IMG/VR virus record: IMGVR_UViG_3300031660_000030
Span: 1-29,844 of that record
Strand: one strand, 5' to 3'
DNA: 29,844 nt
DNA from: a virus
Below, piece by piece: positions 16,503 to 23,577 of the stretch; the first letter of the stretch is position 1; every line of letters starts with the position of its first letter. The translations under genes were made by a program, and so were the position numbers. Under the pieces are notes generated by a model. That model was not told where the DNA came from, did no database searches, and saw only the letters and a program-made list of their open reading frames with translations.

Positions 16503-19348
16503 GTTACAGGCTGCATCTGACCCAACACTAGGTCTTCGTATGCTACCTCGGCCTCATCCAACAAACCTACCATCCTAGGATGACTTAGGTTCACACCTAT
16601 AACATAGGTCTGAGGCAGCTTGATGGGTGTGTCCCTACCTAGTGATGCTTTGTTACGTACGGGAGTAGCGTCAGCTAGTTCTTGTACCAGTGTATCAGTC
16701 ACACCCTTGTAGTCGCCGCCTCTGGCAGACAACCACTTTCTAAAGTGTGCGCGGTCCAGCATTAGTGTACCGCTATCGAATGGGTCTGAAGATACCTTCC
16801 TATGCACATCTACTCTGGCTCTGATGCCGTGCCGTGGCATACGTTCGTAGTCCACCATAGGTTTCTGTTTACCAGTGTGCATAACCCGTACCGTATCTCC
16901 CGCAAACTCGTTGAGGTATTCTGATATAAGGTCGAAGGCGTCTATCTGGTTTTCAGATACTGTCTTACGCAAGGTGCCGATCTGATCTACTGCCCACTGC
17001 ATACACGGTTCTGAGCTAAACGATACTATACCCCACTCTTTGGCAAGGCGTAGTGCTAGGTCTGTAAGTACCAGAACCTGTTGCCAGTACCGTTCCTCAC
17101 CCTTGAACGCCACCCCGTAGCGACTGTGGAACTTGTCTGTAGCCTCGGCGATCATGGCGCGTACACCTTCTTCGCCTATAGCCATTAGCTTCTGGATGAA
17201 TATATCTCCAGCCGTGCCATGGTTATCAGACATGATGTCGAATAGTTTCTTGCCTATGTTAGAACTATCTGTGAACAGCTTGCTTGGCGTAACTGTCAAC
17301 TCTAGCAGCCGTGCCATCTGCGCATCGGTATCCATACCAGAAGCTATCATCTTAGAACTTAGCGGCCTGTTAGTAGATACGATACAGAACGTAGCCCAAG
17401 TCTTAGCCTCTCGCTCCTCTGCGTTTCTGTTTAGCCTAGCCTTGTCACGCCCTTGGCTTACCCAGTACAGGAAATCACCTACGTCGTTGTCTGACATCAT
17501 GGTAACTTCGTCTATGGTTACAGGTAGGTTAGCGTATAGGCCGAACCTACTGAACAACGTGTTCTGTGTATACTTGGCTTGGAAGTGTAGCTTGTCTGGG
17601 TTGCCCCATACTGACTGTGCCATTAGCTGAGCCAGTGATTTGCCGCCACCCGTCTTACCGAACAGAGATACTGTCATACCTTTTAGACCACTGAACTCAA
17701 GCATAGGTGACGCTAAACTAATGCCTATAGAGAACATATGCGCGTCCAGCTTAGCCTTCTCTAGCAACGCTGTCATACCTAACCACTTGGCGTGGTCTCC
17801 CTTCATGCCGAACATATCGCTACCGTTGCGGGTAGATGCTGATGCCAGCTTGATGGACTCCTTTTCAATCGTGGTGTCTGGCTTCCGGCGGTACAGTGTA
17901 TCACCTAACACAAACATCTTGTGGTCTTCTTTCCAACCCATAGATGCGTACAAGTTCGTCATGGTTCTAGCCATGCGCAACTCATTCATGTATGCTCTTA
18001 ACATATATTGAAAATACTCCGTCTGTTTCTTGGTAGCCAGTACGATACCTTGATCTGCTATAACGCTTACAAAATATTGGTATGTACCGTCTGCCAGATA
18101 CGCTTGTCGAAGTAGTAAATCTTGCCACCCAACATGCGGCCTCTTCCATTTAAATCTACACACCTCGTAGTTCAGTGATTCGTCTCGCCCATAACTTACT
18201 GGGTATATGTCGAAGCTGCACACATCTATATCAGTATCATCTATCGTAATTTTTATGCCACCGTTAGCTCTCTTAAACTGTTTGGGTATCTCTACCTCAA
18301 CCACCGCCTCGGCTGGTGCGTCCTGAGTTGTATCCTCTGGCTCGTATTGTGCGCCTAGTCTTGTCGGGCTACCTATCCTACCCAAAAACGGACATCCCTT
18401 GCAGCCGCCCGGTCTTGTGCTGTCAAACTTAGTACAAGTCGTTGGTCCATCTACTGCCTGTTTCCAGTTACGCAGTTTCCTAATGGTCTCAGCCTCATCG
18501 TACTGTGGGTGATGTTGGCTCCACTCTTTAGCCGTATCCTCTGGGTCTACACAAAACGCAGCTACACCTATCAGGTTGTACCACATAGGCTCTTGAACTT
18601 CGGACTGATTGTCCACAGCCCACCCAATCTGCTGGCACTTGGATTTCAAGACGCTGGCTATAGACGGGGGGAAGTCTTGCTGCACTGCCATAGCTTGTGA
18701 TAGTTGGCTGTTGCCAGAGTTCTGTCTCAGCTTGGTAGGTGCAGCTACCATATAGTTAGTAAGACATTTAGCCACGCTCTCAGGAGTACACGGCGCTCTG
18801 TCTATCAAGACCTTAGCTTGCTTGTGGCCTTTAGGATTGTGGGTACCCGCTGCCCGTAGCACCCTGACAATATCAGAAGGTACAGACATATCCTGCTTGA
18901 ACCCTCTGTCCTGTACGCACTGCTTCATAGCATCAGCAAGAGGTTGCCATTCATCTGGCTCTAGGTCTCTGGTGAATACCCAATACACATGCAGCCCGTT
19001 ACCAGACGACACGATCATAGGCTCAGGTAGACCTGTATCCTTAACGAATTTTAGTAGGGCTAGCAGACCTTCTCTCTGCGATGGGTAATCTTTACCCTCG
19101 CCGCAATCTATGTCCATGTATAACGATTTGTTTACACGTACATTATCTGATTTCCTACTACCCTTTTTTTGAAACGCACCCGTAGCAAAGTATACGTTTC
19201 TCTTACGTTTGTCTAAAGCTACAACTGCTTTTTCAAGTTCTCCAACGGTATTATAAAAGGCTTGGTTCTTACTAGTGCCATCTATAACTAACGTGCAGTA
19301 TATGCCCTCCGCTGGCAGAACTCGTTGAAGAAAATCCAACGTGTCCAT
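16499..19348 (-). CDS. primase-helicase fusion (AEP-like primase plus DUF927-type ATPase)
   Basis: The N-terminus of this 949-aa protein fits the archaeo-eukaryotic primase superfamily: MDIDCG with D79 and D81, SSGNGLHVYW (114-123, including H120), and SDIVRVLRAAGTHNP (158-172). A Cys cluster follows (C305, C316, C319; GGCKGCP), which may bind metal. The C-terminal half is a DUF927-like SF3/AAA-type ATPase with Walker A GKTGGGKS (564-571), Walker B VTIDE (610-614) and a sensor-like STN near 658-660. It would prime and unwind DNA for PolA. It is the last gene of the leftward block, preceded by a strong palindrome and overlapping the late block by 4 nt at its 3' end. The start follows GAGGG at a long spacing of about 11 nt. 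Confidence 0.87.
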   Translation of the reverse strand: MDTLDFLQRVLPAEGIYCTLVIDGTSKNQAFYNTVGELEKAVVALDKRKRNVYFATGAFQKKGSRKSDNVRVNKSLYMDIDCGEGKDYPSQREGLLALLKFVKDTGLPEPMIVSSGNGLHVYWVFTRDLEPDEWQPLADAMKQCVQDRGFKQDMSVPSDIVRVLRAAGTHNPKGHKQAKVLIDRAPCTPESVAKCLTNYMVAAPTKLRQNSGNSQLSQAMAVQQDFPPSIASVLKSKCQQIGWAVDNQSEVQEPMWYNLIGVAAFCVDPEDTAKEWSQHHPQYDEAETIRKLRNWKQAVDGPTTCTKFDSTRPGGCKGCPFLGRIGSPTRLGAQYEPEDTTQDAPAEAVVEVEIPKQFKRANGGIKITIDDTDIDVCSFDIYPVSYGRDESLNYEVCRFKWKRPHVGWQDLLLRQAYLADGTYQYFVSVIADQGIVLATKKQTEYFQYMLRAYMNELRMARTMTNLYASMGWKEDHKMFVLGDTLYRRKPDTTIEKESIKLASASTRNGSDMFGMKGDHAKWLGMTALLEKAKLDAHMFSIGISLASPMLEFSGLKGMTVSLFGKTGGGKSLAQLMAQSVWGNPDKLHFQAKYTQNTLFSRFGLYANLPVTIDEVTMMSDNDVGDFLYWVSQGRDKARLNRNAEEREAKTWATFCIVSTNRPLSSKMIASGMDTDAQMARLLELTVTPSKLFTDSSNIGKKLFDIMSDNHGTAGDIFIQKLMAIGEEGVRAMIAEATDKFHSRYGVAFKGEERYWQQVLVLTDLALRLAKEWGIVSFSSEPCMQWAVDQIGTLRKTVSENQIDAFDLISEYLNEFAGDTVRVMHTGKQKPMVDYERMPRHGIRARVDVHRKVSSDPFDSGTLMLDRAHFRKWLSARGGDYKGVTDTLVQELADATPVRNKASLGRDTPIKLPQTYVIGVNLSHPRMVGLLDEAEVAYEDLVLGQMQPVT

Positions 19349-19369
19349 GTGTGTTACTGCCCTCTATGT

Positions 19370-19395
19370 GGGGGGCCTAGGCCCCCCGTGTTTTT
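19370..19395 (+). terminator. perfect GC palindrome plus T tract (rightward terminator candidate)
   Basis: Bases 19370-19387 read GGGGGGCCTAGGCCCCCC, a perfect palindrome able to form a 7-bp GC stem with a CUAG loop. On the + strand GTG and five T (19391-19395) follow, giving an intrinsic-terminator shape. On the - strand the stem is followed by ACATAGAGGG with no U tract, so leftward termination should be weaker. It occupies most of the 52-nt gap between the HTH gene and the primase gene. It may stop late rightward transcripts that read through the primase gene, or attenuate or process the leftward mRNA. Confidence 0.6.
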
Positions 19396-19400
19396 CTACA

Positions 19401-19685
19401 TTACTCGCGGCCTTCTAAAACCTCAAGTAAAGTTTGGTATCTAACCACAGCGGTCATACTTTTCGCACCCTCAACAGGCCATTGGCCGTCCTTAACAAGA
19501 GCTATTAGTTGCCGCAGTGTGTTCTTAGCTTTGGCTTCGTTGTTCGCACGAATGGGCTTGCCTCTTACCCATCCGTAGTAAGTCATTCGTGACACACCCA
19601 TTAGCTGTGCCATATGGCTTACGGTTAGGAGCATATGCTCCCGCAGCGATTCAACCTTTCCAAAATCGAGAGGTATCTTAGTCAT
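19401..19685 (-). CDS. small helix-turn-helix protein
   Basis: This 94-aa protein has a clear HTH at about residues 20-41 (LTVSHMAQLMGVSRMTYYGW), where Ala-x3-Gly marks the turn, followed by a basic segment and a C-terminal helical part. It resembles Cro/CI-like or XRE-type DNA-binding proteins with the recognition helix SRMTYYGW. The start overlaps the stop of the ssDNA-binding gene by 8 nt (ATGACTAA), indicating translational coupling. Sitting between replication genes and just before the palindrome, it could be an operon regulator or a replication-initiation adaptor. The target site is unknown. Confidence 0.72.
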   Translation of the reverse strand: MTKIPLDFGKVESLREHMLLTVSHMAQLMGVSRMTYYGWVRGKPIRANNEAKAKNTLRQLIALVKDGQWPVEGAKSMTAVVRYQTLLEVLEGRE

Positions 19686-20646
19686 CAGCTGCTAAGTCCC
19701 CCAATAGATTGTCGATCTCATCTGCAAGAAAGGCTACATCAGTATCAACTGCTCTAGCTGCTTTAGGTTCTTCAGCTGGTGCCGCAACAGGCTTAGGCTT
19801 AGGCTCAGGCTTAGGGGCAACTACCTTCGTACCTGCTCCGAACCCACGGGTAGGAGCCTCTTCAGCTACTGGTTCTGGTGTTGCTTTTACCAGAAGAGGT
19901 TTAGGGTTCTCTGTCTTAGGTGCAGGTGCAGGTGCAAGAAGTACCTCGCCTGTTATCTCCTTAACCTCAGTAGAACCGAACACATTTTCCAGTGATGTCT
20001 GAGTGGTCTCGTCAATGAAACCGCCGAACCCGAACTTCAACTTAGGGAACGAGGCATCAGTGTCGAAGGACACAATAGTCTTAACAATCTCAGGTGGTAT
20101 ACCACGGGTAGCTAGTTCTTTCTGGTATGCGTTAAGACCCTTGAGTGCAGCGGGTGTAACTTGCAGCAGGTACACAGGACCAGTGGGATCATCGGCAGCT
20201 ACAACTGCTAACCGCTTCTGGTCGGAACAGGCTTTGAGTTGCTGCCCGTTGTTACCGATCTTGGAACCCCATGCAGCCCACTTACAGGATGCGCATACGT
20301 CATTCTGCGGTGTCTCACTATCAGGGTGTGGCCTTGTGCCGTCCAAGGAGTAGCAATCAGGTGCAGCAGGTTCCGCATCTTTGTCCCACGCTTTAGCGTA
20401 GTAGGTCTTAGATAGCTTTGGGTTGGCACCCACAATAACTACTGGTAGCTTTGTCGTGTCAAGCACAGTCTCAGTGCCGCCGTCTACAATGCGGAAGCGA
20501 CTACCTTTGATAGATATTTTAGCGAACCCACCGCTAGTGTCAGCTGCTATGCCGCCTGTTAGTGACTGCGCTAACGCAGAGGGTTGACCCATCTTACCCG
20601 CTAGGTGTGCAGGGATTTCGATATTTGTTGGTACGATGTTACTCAT
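19678..20646 (-). CDS. probable single-stranded DNA-binding protein
   Basis: The 322-aa protein has a beta-rich core (about 40-230) containing four Cys that could bind zinc (C98, C118, C121, C140). A long Pro/Ala/Lys/Glu linker covers about 237-297. It ends in a strongly acidic, hydrophobic-dotted tail (DEIDNLLGDLAADD). An acidic C-terminal tail after a disordered linker is the hallmark of SSB-type proteins that recruit polymerase and helicase, and T4 gp32 shows that phage SSBs can carry a zinc site. It sits between helicase/nuclease and primase genes. No direct motif proves DNA binding. GGAGAG lies 5-10 nt before the ATG. Confidence 0.65.
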   Translation of the reverse strand: MSNIVPTNIEIPAHLAGKMGQPSALAQSLTGGIAADTSGGFAKISIKGSRFRIVDGGTETVLDTTKLPVVIVGANPKLSKTYYAKAWDKDAEPAAPDCYSLDGTRPHPDSETPQNDVCASCKWAAWGSKIGNNGQQLKACSDQKRLAVVAADDPTGPVYLLQVTPAALKGLNAYQKELATRGIPPEIVKTIVSFDTDASFPKLKFGFGGFIDETTQTSLENVFGSTEVKEITGEVLLAPAPAPKTENPKPLLVKATPEPVAEEAPTRGFGAGTKVVAPKPEPKPKPVAAPAEEPKAARAVDTDVAFLADEIDNLLGDLAADD

Positions 20647-20647
20647 G

Positions 20648-21046
20648 TTACTCTCCTTTGAGCGCTGGTTTACGAATGTTTATGTCTAGCTTAGTGCCGT
20701 AGTTGACACCAGCAGGTACAGATTTGTTTGCCTCAATGTATCCACGTACAGCCATCTTGCTTATACGTTTCTCCAACATATCATACGCATCGTTATCTCG
20801 TATGAATGTAAGTACAGCATCCCAATCAGCTACAGCTGCGAAGTCTGTAGTGGTTAGGAAGGCAGTGCCGCTATCAGTTTTAAAAGATGTTACGCCATCC
20901 TCATCGGCCTTTTGTTTGAGCCATCCTTCTAGCTTAAACATCTTCTCCTTAAAGACCTTAACCTCTGCTTTAGCAGCAGCTTCTATGACCTCCTTCTGAT
21001 TGCGCAACTTCATGTAAGCGCCGATTACCTCTTCTACTTTAGCCAT
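20648..21046 (-). CDS. conserved-type phage replication companion, coiled coil
   Basis: This 132-aa protein begins with a helical, Lys/Glu/Ala-rich segment (residues 1-45, coiled-coil character), followed by a compact domain with TSFKTDSGTAF near 53-63, DWDAVLTFIRDN near 74-85 and a basic C-terminal end (INIRKPALKGE). I recognise the overall pattern from phage genomes where such a protein sits next to ssDNA-binding and recombination genes, but it has no proven activity that I can name. The layout loosely recalls Gam-like host-nuclease inhibitors (N-terminal helical hairpin); that is a guess. It is separated by 1 nt from the SSB gene and preceded by GGAGTAACACATG, with the helicase stop inside. 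Confidence 0.6.
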   Translation of the reverse strand: MAKVEEVIGAYMKLRNQKEVIEAAAKAEVKVFKEKMFKLEGWLKQKADEDGVTSFKTDSGTAFLTTTDFAAVADWDAVLTFIRDNDAYDMLEKRISKMAVRGYIEANKSVPAGVNYGTKLDINIRKPALKGE

Positions 21047-21049
21047 GTG

Positions 21050-22600
21050 TTACTCCATTTCTCTCTGGATTAAATCCAGTAGTAAGCCTTGTAGTTTCTG
21101 TTTATTGGCAAGCCGCTCGTACATAATATGTTCTATCTGCGTAGCTTCTATATGCACCACGTTAGACGTGTGCTTCTTACCAATCCTCTCAATCCGTCCG
21201 TTAGCTTGGACGTACTGTTCGTTGCTGGTCACTGGTCCGTACCACACAATTGTCGATGCAGATGTGAGCGTCAGGCCGTGAGCCATGGTTGCAGGGTGGG
21301 CGATCAAGACCCTTGGGTCTCGTGCGTCTTGAAAGTTTTTGAAGATCACGTTGCGCTTAGCCGCAGAGACCTGACCGTTTACCACAGCTACAGACCAGTG
21401 CTTGCTTAGCTCACGCTCTAACATATGCAGCGTACCTGTTAGTGGTACGAAGACGATGACCTTCTGCCCTGCCTCTTGTATAACCTCCTTAACAGCGTTC
21501 ACTCTGGGCTGGCAGTCCAGTTCTACGTTCTGACCATCGTCGCTGTAGGCAACGCCACAGGCTATCTGAACAAGTTTCTGTAACTTAACCGCCTCGTTCA
21601 CCGCAGTGATGGTACCTTCAACTGCTGCCTCTGTCACAAGGTGACGCATCATAGTCTGGTAATGCTTAGCTTGCTCAGGCGTTAGAGGTACTGCCCTTGT
21701 CTGGCGCACAGTGTCAGGTAGATCAAAGCACTCATCCCTAGTGTACCTGACAGCAGGTTGTAGTGTGTGCTTCACAATCTCCATGCTCTCCTGTCGAGGT
21801 ACGTATTTATACTGACCTATCTTCATCATCACTTGCTCGCGAAACCCAGTGTAGGTCTTGCTCACGTTCTGATTACCTACCAATGTAGCCAACGCCCATG
21901 CGTCAGTAGGGTCATTAGGTGTAGGTGTGCCTGTCATAAGCCACAAGCGTATGTCCTCATGCTGCTTCATCCACTTGCGGAATATCTTAAACCTACTGGT
22001 CGATGGGTTCCGAAGCACAGCTGCCTCGTCTATGATAACAAGGTCAAACATACCTATGGTCTCATCGCGTATGATATTAAATCCATCGTGGTTAATGATG
22101 TAGAAGTCAGCTTCGGTATTGAGTAACTTCTTCCGCCTAGCCGCTGTCCCGTGTAGCACAACGTGTTTACGGTGGATAAGCCCTGTAAATATACCATCGC
22201 CCCACACACGTTCGAGTGTAGATAGGGGGGACAAGATCAGAACTTTCTTTATCGCACCCACTGACATCAAGTAGTCAGCTGCCCACAATGCGCTCTGGGT
22301 TTTACCAGTACCAATCTCATTGAGTACCAAAGCTCTGGTGTTCATAGTAAGAAACGCAGAAGTCATACTTTGATGCTCGTAAGGCGTGAACTGGCCCGGC
22401 CAATCGTAGTAGTGTAGTATAGGAGATGGTGCTTTTATACCAAGCTCACGCAGCTTACCGACTTCCTTCACCCTATGAGGGGTGACTACATAGTCCGTAC
22501 CGTTCTTGTGCCACAGTTTCGCAGTCGGCATAGTAGCCAACACACGCTGTGGGTTGTTAAGCTTTAAGGCTAGCGCCTTGGATTTCTCTATTACAAGCAC
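21050..22600 (-). CDS. SNF2-like DEAD/H-box superfamily 2 helicase
   Basis: The 516-aa protein has SF2 motifs in order: Walker A NEIGTGKTQ (94-102), motif Ia LILSPLSTLERVW, motif II DEAA (191-194), motif III LMTGTP (221-226), and motif V/VI GLTLTSAS...QANGRIERIGK near 450-480. The compact form and TSASTIVW/QANGRIERIG signature fit SNF2-type ATPases of phages, which translocate on double-stranded DNA. The start is GTG at 22600, chosen because GGGAG lies 7 nt upstream. This makes a 44-nt overlap with the VRR-NUC gene. An ATG at 22531 would avoid the overlap but has no Shine-Dalgarno. It probably works with the adjacent nucleases in fork or recombination processing. Confidence 0.87.
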   Translation of the reverse strand: MLVIEKSKALALKLNNPQRVLATMPTAKLWHKNGTDYVVTPHRVKEVGKLRELGIKAPSPILHYYDWPGQFTPYEHQSMTSAFLTMNTRALVLNEIGTGKTQSALWAADYLMSVGAIKKVLILSPLSTLERVWGDGIFTGLIHRKHVVLHGTAARRKKLLNTEADFYIINHDGFNIIRDETIGMFDLVIIDEAAVLRNPSTSRFKIFRKWMKQHEDIRLWLMTGTPTPNDPTDAWALATLVGNQNVSKTYTGFREQVMMKIGQYKYVPRQESMEIVKHTLQPAVRYTRDECFDLPDTVRQTRAVPLTPEQAKHYQTMMRHLVTEAAVEGTITAVNEAVKLQKLVQIACGVAYSDDGQNVELDCQPRVNAVKEVIQEAGQKVIVFVPLTGTLHMLERELSKHWSVAVVNGQVSAAKRNVIFKNFQDARDPRVLIAHPATMAHGLTLTSASTIVWYGPVTSNEQYVQANGRIERIGKKHTSNVVHIEATQIEHIMYERLANKQKLQGLLLDLIQREME

Positions 22601-22886
22601 GAATGAACTCCCTCACCGTCTCTATTGTGTCGCTGTCACAGGCCACAAAACATTTGCCACCTGCCTTCTCTATGTTAGCCATCGCTTGCTCCTGTAGTCG
22701 CGTAGGTTTCTTTGTCCTATCTGACTTACATTCAACGCCAAGGAATAGTCCCTTAACTATAGCGATCCTATCTGGTATACCCGCTGCTCCGAACGGTCCC
22801 GCTTGTGGGCTGTAGTACCAGACGCCTTCCTCCTTAAACATTTTATCAAGGGCCTTCTTAATACGCCCCTCTGGTGTAGTAGCCAT
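22557..22886 (-). CDS. VRR-NUC domain nuclease
   Basis: The 109-aa protein has a complete minimal VRR-NUC (PD-(D/E)XK) core: E6 in the first helix, GIPDR with D39, VECK with E52 and K54, and a following helix with Q65. Stand-alone VRR-NUC proteins of this length are common in phages, usually next to an SNF2-like helicase as here, and can act as structure-specific (Holliday junction or flap) nucleases. AGGA lies 6 nt before the ATG. The C-terminus overlaps the helicase start by 44 nt in another frame. Confidence 0.88.
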   Translation of the reverse strand: MATTPEGRIKKALDKMFKEEGVWYYSPQAGPFGAAGIPDRIAIVKGLFLGVECKSDRTKKPTRLQEQAMANIEKAGGKCFVACDSDTIETVREFIRACNREIQGASLKA

Positions 22887-22898
22887 AGATATTCCTAA

Positions 22899-22917
22899 CT
22901 GTAAAGTATGTCAAGTT
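22899..22917 (-). repeat. copy 1 of a 19-bp exact direct repeat
   Basis: CTGTAAAGTATGTCAAGTT (as written on the + strand) occurs here and at 26988-27006 in the same orientation. On the transcribed - strand it reads as a TTGACA followed by TACTTTACAG. Here it fills most of the 34-nt gap between the Cas4-like nuclease and VRR-NUC genes. TTGACA with 17-nt spacing would put a -10 on the VRR-NUC start codon, so it is not a simple promoter for that gene as annotated. An operator or other regulatory element is possible. Confidence 0.6.
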
Positions 22918-22920
22918 TAA

Positions 22921-23577
22921 TTATACATATTCGCAAAAGTTTTTGCATGGACACCAGTTGCATAGGCCACTGGGTTTGGCTGGCCAGTTGTCAGAAGCTA
23001 GAGATTTCTCTACTCGAACAACCTTGTTCATAAGCCGTGACCAAAGCTCTGGCTCATCGTCTCTGGTGTACTGTTCGTGATCCATTGACAGGTCTTTGAG
23101 CCACACAAATGAGGTGCGTACCCGCTTGACATCTGGGTAGTGCTTGAACACTTGCAATGCAAACAACTCTAGCTGTGAGAAATCTGGTCTGCGCTTACCT
23201 GTCTTCCAATCAAACATCACAGCTTCTGCGCCTTGGACCACCAGTACGTCAACGATTGACCGCATCCATGCGTCCTTAGCAAACCAACTCGTAGTCTCTA
23301 GTGCTTCGTTCAACGTCAGCTGTTGCTCAACCAATAACTCCCCGCCCTCAGCCAGCTTAATGATCGACTTACATAGCGGGTCATAACGAGCAACCTCTTG
23401 TGGTAGCTCTGTCGCCTTGGCTAACCGGTCCTCAAGGAACTTGTGTACACGTTCCCCCCATATAGTAGCCTCGCCACCTTGGTCTTTAACTTCTTTGAGT
23501 ACACGCTGGTGGTAGTACCGCTTGGGGCAGTTCTCGTACATCTTGAGGGACGAAAAGGAATGAGATAGTTTTGTCAC
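22921..23577 (-). CDS. Cas4/RecB-like PD-(D/E)XK nuclease with Fe-S cysteines
   Basis: The 218-aa protein shows the PD-(D/E)XK nuclease core of the RecB/Cas4 group: H45 in GERVHKFLED, D110 in SIVDVLVV, FDWK with D123 and K125, and Q135 in the following helix. A single N-terminal Cys (C17 in YENCPKRYY) and a C-terminal C206-x2-C209-x5-C215 cluster match the 4Fe-4S ligands of Cas4/AddB-type exonucleases; C211 is extra. The likely role is 5'-3' resection for recombination or replication. No cas1/cas2 or array is nearby, so a CRISPR role is not suggested. It overlaps the polA stop by 4 nt. Confidence 0.88.
   Translation of the reverse strand: MTKLSHSFSSLKMYENCPKRYYHQRVLKEVKDQGGEATIWGERVHKFLEDRLAKATELPQEVARYDPLCKSIIKLAEGGELLVEQQLTLNEALETTSWFAKDAWMRSIVDVLVVQGAEAVMFDWKTGKRRPDFSQLELFALQVFKHYPDVKRVRTSFVWLKDLSMDHEQYTRDDEPELWSRLMNKVVRVEKSLASDNWPAKPSGLCNWCPCKNFCEYV

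Noticed and set aside
17133-17630. 165-codon open frame on the + strand
   Set aside because: It is antisense within the ATPase part of the primase-helicase gene and has no domain or ribosome-binding site.
22529-22531. Alternative ATG start of the SNF2-like helicase
   Set aside because: No Shine-Dalgarno precedes it, while the GTG at 22600 has GGGAG at good spacing.
22886-22914. Promoter for the VRR-NUC gene (TTGACA, 17-nt spacer, TATCTA)
   Set aside because: The -10 would cover the start codon and matches poorly, so the repeat is reported without a promoter call.
22921-23577. CRISPR-associated Cas4
   Set aside because: The Fe-S nuclease pattern is Cas4-like, but there is no cas1, cas2 or repeat array; replication context favours a phage exonuclease.
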